Part shown: piece by piece, positions 1-6,622 of the stretch
Layout of the letters: each line of letters opens with the position of its first letter
Position numbering within the stretch: position 1 is the stretch's first letter
Source: JBEKCP01 sp050014815
GTDB lineage: Bacteria > Planctomycetota > Planctomycetia > Pirellulales > Thermoguttaceae
NCBI GenBank assembly: GCA_050014815.1
Contig: JBEKCP010000276.1
Coordinates: forward strand, 1 to 8,977
DNA: 8,977 nucleotides
Direction of reading: 5' to 3'
Notes under the pieces: generated by a model
Told to the model about the DNA's origin: nothing
The model's database searches: none
Seen by the model: the letters and a program-made list of their open reading frames with translations, nothing else
Made by a program: the position numbers and the translations under genes

Positions 1-1
1 G

Positions 2-130
2 GTCGTCTTGACGCTTCAGCACGGCGCGCCGCCGCCGGTCTCTTTCCAAGGTGAAGGGCCAAACGGCGTTCTCGCGGTCGGGAAGCAAACGCTCAGGCTT
101 GCCGACGGCCGGATTTCCTGGGAGAAGTGA
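2..130 (+). CDS. C-terminal end of an upstream gene, product unknown (partial)
   Basis: The frame is open from the window edge to a TGA at 128-130 and gives 42 residues ending in GRISWEK. The tail alternates hydrophobic and polar residues (for example VGKQTLRLADGRISWEK), which would suit the last strands of a beta-sandwich domain. No family can be named from this much sequence. It lies 33 bp upstream of the next gene on the same strand, so the two could be co-transcribed. The opposite-strand frame over the same bases looks like a shadow, with alanine- and serine-rich low-information sequence. The coding call rests on the open frame, the spacing and the plausible peptide only. Confidence 0.5.
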   Translation, partial: VVLTLQHGAPPPVSFQGEGPNGVLAVGKQTLRLADGRISWEK

Positions 131-163
131 CACACCATGATGTCAAAACGAAAGGCCAATTGA

Positions 164-3100
164 ATGTCAATCCGATCCTCGCTGCTGTTCGGCATCAGCC
201 TGTTAGCCGCCCAGGCGCTGGCGTCCCCCGCCAGCGCCGCCAGCCGTGCGACCGACGCCAAGTTGTCGCCGGCCGATGTCAACGCCGAAAGCCTCCGCCG
301 GGCAATCGAACACCTGTCCCAGAGCTACGGCGACCTTTATCCGCGCGGCAAGGAATTCTTGAACCGTCTGAGCGAACTCGAGACGTCGCCCAGCCGCGAG
401 GCGTTGGAGGCACTGCGGCGCGAGGCCCTGCTGGCCAATCCGCTTCTCGACTTCGACAAGCTGCTCATGGTCCGCCGTGCGGTCGGCGGCGGCACGCGCG
501 ACGCCAGGGGCAAAGTTATCGGGGCCAAGCCGTTAGGCCTGCCGCAGAACTGGCAGGGCAACTGCGCGCTGCCCAATCGCGGCTTCGACAACGAGATCGC
601 CGTACTGTCGCCCGTGCGCCCCGGCGGGAAGGTCACCACGCTCTACAAGCCGGAGAAGCCGGCCTTCGTCGGCGACGTGGATCTGCACTTCGACGGCCGC
701 AAGATGCTCTTTTCGTCGATCGGCGCGGGCGGCCGCTGGCAGATTTTCGAGATCGGCGTAGACGGCGAGGGTCTCCGCCAGGTGACCCGCGGCGACCAGC
801 CGGACGTGGACAATTACGACGCCTGCTATCTGCCCAGCGAGAAGATCGTCTTCGGCTCGACGGCCTGCATGCAGGGCGTTCCGTGCGTCGGAGGCGGCAA
901 CCAGGTGGCCAACCTCTACCTCATGGACCCCGACGGGAGCCACGTCCGCCAGCTCTGCTTCGACCAGGACCACAACTGGTGTCCCACCGTGATGAACGAC
1001 GGCCGGGTGATGTTCAGCCGGTGGGAATACAGCGACACGCCCCACTACTTCACGCGGCTCCTCTTCCACATGAACCCGGACGGCAGCGCGCAGACGGCCG
1101 CCTACGGGAGCAATTCCTACTGGCCCAACTCGATTTTCTATGCCCGGCCCGTGCCGGACCATCCCACGCGGGTGATCGCCGTCATTTCGGGCCATCACGG
1201 CGTGCCGCGAATGGGCGAACTGGTGCTGTTCGATACGGCGCGGGGACAATTCGAGGCCGACGGCGCCGTCCAGCGGATCCCCGGCTACGGCAAGAAGGTC
1301 AAGTCCGTCATCGTCGACGGCCTGGCAAACGGCTCCTGGCCCAAGTTCCTCCACCCCTACCCGCTCAGCTCGGAGTACTTTCTCGTGTCGGCCATGCCCA
1401 GCGGACAGTCCTCGTGGGGTATCTACCTGATCGACGTGTTCGACAACATGCTGCTCCTGGCCGAGGAGCCGGGCGTCGCCCTGCTGGAGCCAATCCCGCT
1501 GCGGAAGACGCCCCGCCCGCCGGTCATACCCGACAAGATCCAGCCGGAGAAGCAGGACGCCGTCGTTTACCTGAACGACGTCTACCGCGGGCCGGGACTG
1601 ACGGGCGTCCCGCGCGGCACGATCAAGTCGCTGCGGGTCTTCGCGTTCCACTACGGCTACCAGCACCTGGCCAGCCATACGTACGTCGGCATCGACGGCC
1701 CTTGGGACATCCACCGTATCGTCGGCACCGTGCCGGTGGAGCGCGATGGGTCGGCCTTGTTCAAAGTCCCTGCCGATACGCCCATCGCCGTCCAACCGCT
1801 GGATGCCGAGGGCCGGGCGCTGCAGATCATGCGAAGCTGGTACACGGCCATGCCGGGCGAGACAATTTCCTGCGTCGGCTGCCACGAGCGCCAGACCGAT
1901 TTGCCGCGGGTGATTGCGACGCAGGCCGCCGCCCGCAAACCCTCCGAGTTGAGGCCGTGGTTCGGGCCGGCCCGCGGATTCTCGTTCAAACGCGATGTCC
2001 AGCCGGTCGTGGACCACTACTGCGTCGAGTGCCACAACGGCCGGCCGCAGCCCGACGGCACGGTGGCCGCCCCGGACCTGAGCCCGGGCAAGGTCGGCTC
2101 GTTCACGCGGGCCTACACGGCGCTACACCCTTACGTCCGTCGCCCCGGCCCAGAGAGCGACTACCACCTCATGCCGACCGCCGAATACTGCGCCAACACC
2201 AGCGAGTTCATTCAGATGCTCAAGAAGGGGCATCACGGCGTGACGCTGGACCCGGAGGCTTGGGAGCGGCTCTACACGTGGATCGACCTGAACGTCCCCG
2301 ACCATGGCACTTGGGGCGAGTTCCGCACGGTGCCCGGCAAGCAACACGAGCGCCGCTGCGAGCTGCGGAAGCTCTACACGGGGGCGGACGACGATCCGGA
2401 GGCCGTTCCCGACCTGCCGACGCCGGCATTCGCGAACTCGCCAAAGCCGGCGCAGGATGCAACCCGGGGAGAGCGGGCGGCGATTCCGCAACTGGCCGGC
2501 TGGCCGCTCTCAGCCGACGAGGCCAAGAAGCGGCAGGCGGCCGCCGGCATTGCGGTCGAGCGAACGATCACGTTGGGCGAGATCAAGTTGCCGATGGTTC
2601 TCATTCCCGCGGGCGAGTTCGTGATGGGTTCCAACAGCGGCGACGCCGACGAAGGCCCTGCGCACGTGGTCAAAATCGAAAAGCCGTTCTGGATCGGCAA
2701 GTGCGAGATCACCAACGAGCAATACCGCCTCTTCGATCCGTCGCACGACAGCCGTTACATCAGCGTATTCGGCAAGGACCAATCCAGCCGCGGCATTCCG
2801 GTCAACGGCCCGCAGCAGCCGGTGGTTCGCGTGCCGTGGACTGCCGCCGCGGCGTTTTGTCGATGGCTTGCGCAAGAGACCGGCGAGCGGTTCTCGCTGC
2901 CTACGGAGGCCCAGTGGGAATATGCCTGCCGCGCGGGCACGGCGACGCCGATGAACTACGGAGCCGTGGACGCCGACTACTCGAAGCTGGCCAACCTGGC
3001 CGATGAAACCCTCAACCTGCGGGCGAATTGGCACGTCAAGGACAAGTTCGCCCGGGACGGGGCGAACGTCAGCGCCGACGTCGGTCGCTACGCCCCGAAC

Positions 3101-3385
3101 GCCTGGGGGTTGTGCGACGTGCATGGCAACGCCGCCGAGTGGACGGCCTCGATCTATAAGCCGTATCCCTATCGCGCGGGCGACGGCCGCGAGCCTTCCG
3201 CGGAGCAAATCACCGCGCTGGCGGACAAGCCGGGCGAAGAGTGGCCCTCGATGGTCGTCCGCGGCGGCTCGTGGTACGACCGCGCGAAGCGGGCCACGTC
3301 GAGCTTCCGGCTGGCCTATCCGGCGTGGCAAGGCGTCTACAACGTCGGCTTCCGCGTCGTCGTTCCGGTCGATGGCCCGCGGTGA
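164..3385 (+). CDS. Secreted HzsA-related di-haem protein with C-terminal SUMF1/FGE-type domain
   Basis: This is a 1073-residue exported protein. Residues 1-26 form a signal peptide (MSIRSS, a leucine/alanine core, then ASPASA). Residues about 120-430 contain repeated beta-propeller-like strands such as GDVDLHFDGRKMLFSS and NLYLMDPDGSHVRQL, as in hydrazine synthase alpha and TolB-like propellers. Residues about 450-570 resemble the HZS-alpha middle domain. Two CXXCH c-type haem motifs follow: C570-V-G-C-H574 and C620-V-E-C-H624. A SUMF1/EgtB/PvdO fold begins near residue 811 (MVLIPAGEFVMGS) and ends in GGSWYDR...NVGFRVV. The terminal FGE segment (SSFRLAYPAWQG) has no cysteine where genuine formylglycine-generating enzymes carry their catalytic pair, so sulfatase-activating activity is unlikely. 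AAAGG at 151-155 is a weak ribosome site for the ATG at 164. HzsA-related proteins are common in planctomycetes that do not perform anammox, so hydrazine chemistry should not be assumed. A periplasmic redox or binding role is an inference. Confidence 0.93.
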   Translation: MSIRSSLLFGISLLAAQALASPASAASRATDAKLSPADVNAESLRRAIEHLSQSYGDLYPRGKEFLNRLSELETSPSREALEALRREALLANPLLDFDKLLMVRRAVGGGTRDARGKVIGAKPLGLPQNWQGNCALPNRGFDNEIAVLSPVRPGGKVTTLYKPEKPAFVGDVDLHFDGRKMLFSSIGAGGRWQIFEIGVDGEGLRQVTRGDQPDVDNYDACYLPSEKIVFGSTACMQGVPCVGGGNQVANLYLMDPDGSHVRQLCFDQDHNWCPTVMNDGRVMFSRWEYSDTPHYFTRLLFHMNPDGSAQTAAYGSNSYWPNSIFYARPVPDHPTRVIAVISGHHGVPRMGELVLFDTARGQFEADGAVQRIPGYGKKVKSVIVDGLANGSWPKFLHPYPLSSEYFLVSAMPSGQSSWGIYLIDVFDNMLLLAEEPGVALLEPIPLRKTPRPPVIPDKIQPEKQDAVVYLNDVYRGPGLTGVPRGTIKSLRVFAFHYGYQHLASHTYVGIDGPWDIHRIVGTVPVERDGSALFKVPADTPIAVQPLDAEGRALQIMRSWYTAMPGETISCVGCHERQTDLPRVIATQAAARKPSELRPWFGPARGFSFKRDVQPVVDHYCVECHNGRPQPDGTVAAPDLSPGKVGSFTRAYTALHPYVRRPGPESDYHLMPTAEYCANTSEFIQMLKKGHHGVTLDPEAWERLYTWIDLNVPDHGTWGEFRTVPGKQHERRCELRKLYTGADDDPEAVPDLPTPAFANSPKPAQDATRGERAAIPQLAGWPLSADEAKKRQAAAGIAVERTITLGEIKLPMVLIPAGEFVMGSNSGDADEGPAHVVKIEKPFWIGKCEITNEQYRLFDPSHDSRYISVFGKDQSSRGIPVNGPQQPVVRVPWTAAAAFCRWLAQETGERFSLPTEAQWEYACRAGTATPMNYGAVDADYSKLANLADETLNLRANWHVKDKFARDGANVSADVGRYAPNAWGLCDVHGNAAEWTASIYKPYPYRAGDGREPSAEQITALADKPGEEWPSMVVRGGSWYDRAKRATSSFRLAYPAWQGVYNVGFRVVVPVDGPR

Positions 3386-3515
3386 GCAGGACATCCAATG
3401 CCAGGTGACACTGCCTCTTTTGAATAACGGACTGGAGGGCAGTACGCCTCTGCGCCCGGCCGATGCCGCCGGTAAGCCACAACCGACCGTCCGGTGACGC
3501 GGAGGGTGGAAGGCG
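3386..3515. other. Intergenic DNA, no gene seen
   Basis: This is the stretch between the HzsA-related stop codon and the first repeat head. No convincing coding frame, tRNA or stem-plus-T-run terminator is visible. Short open frames crossing it run into the tandem repeat and have low-complexity translations. Confidence 0.6.
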
Positions 3516-3575
3516 AATCACGAAGACCCGAAAGAGCAAAAGCCCGAAAGCTTTCACGCCCTTCACACCTTGCTG
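3516..3575 (+). repeat. Dispersed repeat head, copy 1 (four NNCGAAAR octamers plus CTTCACACCTTGCTG)
   Basis: The block starts with GAATCA. From 3519 it holds four consecutive degenerate 8-mers: CACGAAGA, CCCGAAAG, AGCAAAAG and CCCGAAAG (3519-3550). A spacer and then CCTTCACACCTTGCTG follow, ending at 3575. A closely similar block lies at 4196-4250 in the same orientation, lacking six bases of the spacer. Both copies are followed at once by a microsatellite. The shared head with different tails suggests a dispersed intergenic repeat family rather than chance. Confidence 0.8.
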
Positions 3576-3576
3576 A

Positions 3577-3674
3577 TCCCTGTCCCCTGTCCCCTGACCC
3601 CTGTCCCCTGACCCCTGTCCCCAATCCCCAATCCCCAATCCCCAATCCCCAATCCCCAATCCCCAATCCCCAAT
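3577..3674 (+). repeat. Heptamer microsatellite, (CCCCTGW)6 then (CCCCAAT)8
   Basis: There are fourteen consecutive 7-bp units. The first six are CCCCTGT/CCCCTGA variants (the first has T in place of its leading C), covering 3577-3618. Eight perfect CCCCAAT units follow (3619-3674). The minus strand reads GGGGATT repeats, with at least eight G4 tracts and 3-nt loops, a strong G-quadruplex pattern. CCCCAAT also matches, from memory, the heptanucleotide of the STRR1 repeats described in filamentous cyanobacteria. Copy number is expected to be variable. No protein is encoded; the array is open in several frames only because it contains no stop trinucleotide in them. Confidence 0.95.
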
Positions 3675-4159
3675 CCCTGACCTTGGCCTGCTTTTGGGCT
3701 CAGGTTCGGTGCCGCGTTGTCGGGTCGCCGGGGACTTGTTGGCCAGCCTGTAGAGAAAGCCTGTTTTGGCCCGGTCCGGGCCGCCGGCGCAAATCTGTTG
3801 TGCGGCATAGGTTTACGGCGCCGCCGGACGCCCGCCTGCCGGCCCCCTGAAAGAATGAAACGGCCAGTTGTCAAAAAAGATTTGGCGTAACTGCCGTGTA
3901 TGCAATGGGTTGCGCGCACCCCTCTTCTTGAGTTTCTGGTAATTGCGGTCAAAAAACTAAATGGGTAATTTACGGCATATAACTCGTTACTCCGTAACAT
4001 CTTAGGACTTTGCATTTCCGGCCCCTGAAACCCCCATTCTGGCTAAAACTCGGGCAATTAAGTGCCCAAAAGGTCCGTTTCGGGCCCAAAGTGGCCGAAA
4101 AGTCCCTGCGCCGGGTTGAGGCCCGCAGGGCCCGAATTGTTGGGCCGGGAAGGAAGAAA
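3675..4159. other. Intergenic DNA between the two repeat blocks, no gene seen
   Basis: These are 485 bp without a convincing coding frame. The part at about 3850-4015 is more AT-rich than its surroundings. It contains a direct repeat GTCAAAAAA and a small inverted repeat TTACGG (3970-3975) / CCGTAA (3992-3997). Further right are several GGGC/GCCC pairs, for example GGGCA (4052-4056) with TGCCC (4063-4067), that could form weak hairpins. None has a clear T-run, so no terminator is called. No tRNA or known RNA was recognised. Confidence 0.6.
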
Positions 4160-4184
4160 GGGATTGGGGATTAGGGATTAGGGA
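4160..4184 (-). repeat. Short inverted block of GGGATTR heptamers preceding repeat copy 2
   Basis: About 3.5 units of GGGATTG/GGGATTA run from 4160 to 4184. They are the opposite-strand version of the CCCCAAT-type heptamer at 3619-3674. The segment 4172-4183 (TAGGGATTAGGG) is the exact reverse complement of 4481-4492, so the second repeat block is enclosed by a 12-bp perfect inverted repeat. Confidence 0.75.
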
Positions 4185-4195
4185 AGAGAGAGGGG

Positions 4196-4250
4196 GAATC
4201 ACGAAAACGCGAAAGGGCGAAAGCCCGAAAGTTCCCTTCACACCTTGCTG
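4196..4250 (+). repeat. Dispersed repeat head, copy 2
   Basis: The sequence is GAATCA followed by the octamers CACGAAAA, CGCGAAAG, GGCGAAAG and CCCGAAAG (4200-4231). TTCCCTTCACACCTTGCTG then runs to 4250. It matches the head at 3516-3575 apart from a 6-base spacer deletion and scattered substitutions. The NNCGAAAR periodicity is clearer here, suggesting the head itself arose by octamer duplication. Confidence 0.8.
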
Positions 4251-4462
4251 TCTCCCTGTCTCCCTGTCTCCTTGTCCCCTTGTCTCCCTGTCTCCTTGTC
4301 CCCTTGTCTCCTTGTCTCCTTGTCTCCTTGTCTCCTTGTCTCCTTGTCTCCTTGTCTCCTTGTCTCCTTGTCTCCTGCCCCCTGTCTCCCTGTCTCCCTG
4401 TCTCCCTGTCTCCCTGTCTCCTTGTCTCCCTGTCTCCCTGTCTCCCTGTCTCCCTGTCTCCC
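4249..4462 (+). repeat. Octamer microsatellite TGTCTCCY, 26 units
   Basis: Sixteen 8-bp units (4249-4376) are followed by a 6-bp imperfect unit (4377-4382) and ten more units (4383-4462). Units are TGTCTCCC, TGTCTCCT or TGTCCCCT, and the variants occur in runs, suggesting slippage or unequal exchange. A degenerate C-rich tail follows to about 4500 and includes CCCTAATCCCTA (4481-4492). The 8-bp period translates as 8-residue peptides (SPCLPVSL on one strand, RQGDRETG on the other) in long stop-free frames. These are artefacts. On the minus strand the second part reads GGGAGACA, with many GGG tracts. Confidence 0.95.
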
Positions 4463-4724
4463 TGCCCCCTCGCCCCTCGCCCCTAATCCCTACCTCGCCC
4501 CCGCTTGACAAATGTATATGGTTTGATACCCTTGGGGGCATCGGCGTTTGACGTGTGTCGTGGGTGCCCGGCCGAACGGGCAGCCGTTCCCCCGATTACT
4601 CTGATCCCGCCGATTGTGAGGGGATACGGCAGGGTGGCTACTGCCGCCAAGGGGGTCTGTCATTGCCCAGAGCCTTCGGGTACAATTCTTCACGAAGCGC
4701 GATCGGACCGGCAAAGGACGTCAA
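4463..4724. other. C-rich repeat tail and upstream region of the DUF4007 gene
   Basis: The first ~40 bp are the degenerate end of the octamer array. A consensus-like TTGACA lies at 4505-4510 but has no good -10 box at 16-18 bp. The rest shows no gene-like frame. The better promoter is near 4658-4686, directly in front of the DUF4007 gene. Confidence 0.55.
4658..4686 (+). promoter_or_regulatory. Probable sigma-70-type promoter of the DUF4007 gene
   Basis: CTGTCA (4658-4663, 4/6 match to TTGACA), a 17-bp spacer and TACAAT (4681-4686, 5/6 match to TATAAT) form a good housekeeping-type promoter. The predicted start near 4693 gives a leader of about 32 nt before the ATG at 4725. The -10 context GGGTACAAT resembles GGTACAAT on the minus strand at 6541-6548 ahead of the HNH gene. 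Confidence 0.55.
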
Positions 4725-5492
4725 ATGGGTGGGACCCCACAGCAATATTCCTTCTCGGGACACGAGACGTTTCCGTTTCGTTATCCTTGGCTGAAGAAGG
4801 GTTTCGACGCCGTTGGTGAGGATGGGGACGTCTTCCTGCGCGAAGACGCAATCACAACACTCGGTGTCGGCAAGAACATGGTTCGATCAATCCGCCACTG
4901 GTGCCTGGCGGCAGGTGTCCTTCAGGAGAACCGGGAGGGAAAAGGCGGCGCGCTCAAGGGGACTGACTTTGGCACGCTGCTCCTTGCAGACGGCGGACTC
5001 GACCCCTATTTGGAAGACCCCGCGACCCTTTGGGTATTGCACTGGCAGATCGCGTCAAACCGATCGCGGGCGACAACATGGTTCTGGGCCTTCAGTCATT
5101 TCCACGAGCCAGAGTTCACAAGAGACTCCCTAGCCGCGGCGCTCCTGAAGTGGACGCAAGCTTTGGGCCGCAAACAAGTGGCAGCCAGTTCGGTCAAACG
5201 CGACGTTGACTGTTTTTTGCGCACCTACGTGGCGTCCCGCCAGAGCACCGGCGAGATCGCCGAGGATTCGCTGGACTGTCCACTGGTTGAACTCAACTTA
5301 ATCGCCCCATCGAGCGATGGCCAGACGTACCAGTTTCTCCGGGGAGGGCGGGAGGAATTGTCGGACGCGGTGCTCCTCTTCGCGGTAGTACGATTCTGGG
5401 ATACTTTTGCCCCGGGTTCCGAAGCACTTGCCCTCCACGACGTTGCCAGGCAGCCAGGAAGCCCTGGCCGCTATTGCGCAGCGCCGAGGTAG
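4725..5492 (+). CDS. DUF4007 family protein, C-terminally truncated (PT-system associated)
   Basis: The 255-residue product opens with the DUF4007 hallmark YSFSGHETFPFRYPWLKKG (residues 8-26). A helix-turn-helix-like segment follows at about residues 37-60 (LREDAITTLGVGKNMVRSIR), so nucleic-acid binding is plausible. The biochemical role is unknown; from memory DUF4007 genes often neighbour DNA phosphorothioation cassettes. AAAGGA at 4713-4718 lies 6 nt before the ATG. The end looks abnormal. Family members usually continue well past the APGSPGR-type motif, present here as QPGSPGR ending at residue 249, but only six unrelated residues (YCAAPR) follow. Those six codons and the stop lie over the antisense end of the HNH gene, whose stop codon starts at 5471. 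The gene therefore appears cut at 5470 and probably lacks some 40-60 residues. Function after truncation is uncertain. Confidence 0.85.
   Translation: MGGTPQQYSFSGHETFPFRYPWLKKGFDAVGEDGDVFLREDAITTLGVGKNMVRSIRHWCLAAGVLQENREGKGGALKGTDFGTLLLADGGLDPYLEDPATLWVLHWQIASNRSRATTWFWAFSHFHEPEFTRDSLAAALLKWTQALGRKQVAASSVKRDVDCFLRTYVASRQSTGEIAEDSLDCPLVELNLIAPSSDGQTYQFLRGGREELSDAVLLFAVVRFWDTFAPGSEALALHDVARQPGSPGRYCAAPR
5453..5468. other. GCCAGG/CCTGGC hairpin at the convergent gene junction
   Basis: A perfect 6-bp stem (5453-5458 with 5463-5468) encloses the tetraloop AAGC. It lies immediately before the point where DUF4007 homology ends and the HNH stop codon begins. It could act as a crude bidirectional terminator, although no T-run follows on either strand, or it could mark the rearrangement breakpoint. 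Confidence 0.4.
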
Positions 5493-6373
5493 ACGTTGTT
5501 CCGGTGCCAATTCAGGAATCGCTTTGCCATCGCCTTGTTGCGAGGCTGAACCGCAAGGCACCGGTTAACCAGCGACTCAAGCGGAAGGCCGCCGTCCTGT
5601 TGAGCGACGAAAGCGCCGGCCATACAGATGCGCTCTTCGTCGTCTATCCCGAGAATCCCCTTGTCAAACGCCCAGTGATGCAGCTTGCAGAGCGCGATGC
5701 CGTTTTCCACGTCATCGGGGCCGTGGAGGGAGTGCCAATGAATATGTCCGGCGTCGATCCCCGTCGCCTGCCCGTTCAGTACCGCGTGGAATCCGCAAAA
5801 CGCGCAGCTATACCGGAAATTCTCCAGGACGTCGATCGTAAACTGTTGGTCGCGCTGCGGCCGACGGCGACTATCCAGACGGTCGAGCCCTAGATCTTCG
5901 CGGATATCGCCGTGTAGGGTTTCCGGCCACCACTCGTTTAGGACGGAATCGACGACGCGTGCCCTCGCGTCTCCGGAACTCCTAAGCAGGCGAAACACTT
6001 TCGGCCGAAACGCGCCGTACGACTCCAGACGGCGCAGGTCGGAAATCAACGCCGTCGTCCCCGGCGCGTACTCCCGCTGGGTCCTCAGGACCCAAAACGG
6101 CGACGACCGCAAATGACAGAACGGCTGTTCCGGTTTCGGCCCGCTGTCCGCTGGCCGTCCACCATGCTCGCGGATCAAGCGCCCCAGCTTCTTTTCGATG
6201 TCGTCGAAGTGAAAGCGATTCTGCTCGGCACGGTCGTTCTCGATCTGCGAGACCAAGAGCAGCAGTAGAAGCGGTTTCTTCAGTGCAGCGCCAAGGCGGT
6301 TTGAGGCATGCACCTTCATGGACCGGATTTGCTCCAGCAGTTCATTCAGCTCTTGAAGATCATCCGGACTCAT
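5471..6373 (-). CDS. PT-DNA-dependent type IV restriction endonuclease (SBD-like domain + HNH)
   Basis: The chosen start gives 300 residues. The N-terminal part (about 28-165) has the pattern of the sulfur-binding domain of ScoMcrA-type enzymes: KKPLLLLLLVSQIEN (32-46), the FDDIEKKLGRLI helix (56-67), then PFCHLRSSPFWVL (84-96). The C-terminal part is an HNH nuclease: C190-x2-C193 and C229-x2-H232 probably bind zinc, with D207-A-G-H210 and N224 then H233 as the H-N-H residues. Family members recognise phosphorothioated DNA and cleave nearby. The start is the ATG at 6373, because the 70 upstream in-frame residues look non-coding and homology begins just after M1; its ribosome site is poor. The C-terminus (NWHRNNVYLGAAQ) looks natural. 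All key residues are present, so the gene seems intact. It converges on the DUF4007 gene with a 22-bp overlap. Confidence 0.88.
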   Translation of the reverse strand: MSPDDLQELNELLEQIRSMKVHASNRLGAALKKPLLLLLLVSQIENDRAEQNRFHFDDIEKKLGRLIREHGGRPADSGPKPEQPFCHLRSSPFWVLRTQREYAPGTTALISDLRRLESYGAFRPKVFRLLRSSGDARARVVDSVLNEWWPETLHGDIREDLGLDRLDSRRRPQRDQQFTIDVLENFRYSCAFCGFHAVLNGQATGIDAGHIHWHSLHGPDDVENGIALCKLHHWAFDKGILGIDDEERICMAGAFVAQQDGGLPLESLVNRCLAVQPRNKAMAKRFLNWHRNNVYLGAAQ

Positions 6374-6484
6374 TGTGTTGCTCGCGATTCGGCTGGCGTA
6401 ACTCCGTCGAGGACGCGGTGGGCCCATGGCCCAGGACATTGTGGTTGCTCCCGCGAGTCCATGCACTCTAGGTTGAGAACTAAT

Positions 6485-6539
6485 GCTGGCGACGCCTCTC
6501 GAACCCGCCGCTTCCCCTTCGGCTAAGGCAATCGCCAGC
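6485..6539 (-). other. tRNA-like inverted-repeat element, identity unknown
   Basis: GCTGGCGA (6485-6492) and TCGCCAGC (6532-6539) form a perfect 8-bp inverted repeat enclosing 39 nt. Read on the minus strand, the interior holds a CCTT/AAGG mini-hairpin and a GGGTTCGAGA stretch resembling a tRNA T-loop. The outer stem resembles an acceptor stem followed by A. At 55 nt it is too short for a tRNA and its T-stem does not pair properly, so it is not called one. It could be a decayed tRNA, an attachment-site remnant or a small structured RNA. It starts 1 nt downstream of a minus-strand TACAAT box. Confidence 0.35.
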
Positions 6540-6540
6540 C

Positions 6541-6548
6541 ATTGTACC
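6541..6548 (-). promoter_or_regulatory. Candidate -10 box (GGTACAAT) on the HNH strand
   Basis: The minus-strand hexamer TACAAT (6541-6546) matches the -10 consensus at 5/6 and shares GGTACAAT with the DUF4007 promoter. No convincing -35 hexamer lies 16-18 bp upstream. If used for the nuclease it would give a leader of about 160 nt. Confidence 0.3.
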
Positions 6549-6622
6549 ACGCTCCCGGGCGTAAAGCGTTGGCGGTCGGCCACGATGGGGTCAATCCTCG
6601 CGGACCGGAATCTTGATTATAG

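Noticed and set aside
811..1500. Hydrazine synthase, hence an anammox organism
   Set aside because: HzsA-related proteins are widespread in non-anammox planctomycetes, and no HzsB/HzsC-like gene is present.
533..2035. 500-codon minus-strand frame inside the HzsA-related gene (also 2510-3394)
   Set aside because: These are antisense shadows of high-GC coding DNA, with valine/alanine/arginine-rich translations and no recognisable motif.
127..3006. Long alternative + strand frame of 959 codons overlapping the HzsA-related gene
   Set aside because: Its translation is arginine-, glycine- and proline-rich without domains. The 164-3385 frame has a signal peptide, haem motifs and an FGE fold.
3577..4462. 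Possible CRISPR array
   Set aside because: The repeats are 7- and 8-bp head-to-tail units without unique spacers, and no cas genes are nearby.
4505..4510. TTGACA as a -35 box for the DUF4007 gene
   Set aside because: No reasonable -10 hexamer is found at 16-18 bp. CTGTCA-17-TACAAT at 4658-4686 is better placed.
4002..4541. Minus-strand frame encoding repeated RQGDRETG, and plus-strand frames encoding SPCLPVSL repeats
   Set aside because: They are stop-free only because the 8-bp microsatellite contains no stop codon; 8 bp read in threes gives an 8-residue period. There is no ribosome site or non-repeat domain.
6485..6539. Functional tRNA gene
   Set aside because: It is only 55 nt long, the T-stem does not pair, and no anticodon arm can be drawn.
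6374..6583. N-terminal extension of the HNH protein by 70 residues to a start at 6583
   Set aside because: The extension is low-complexity, overlaps the tRNA-like element and candidate promoter, and adds nothing like the family; homology starts just after the ATG at 6373.
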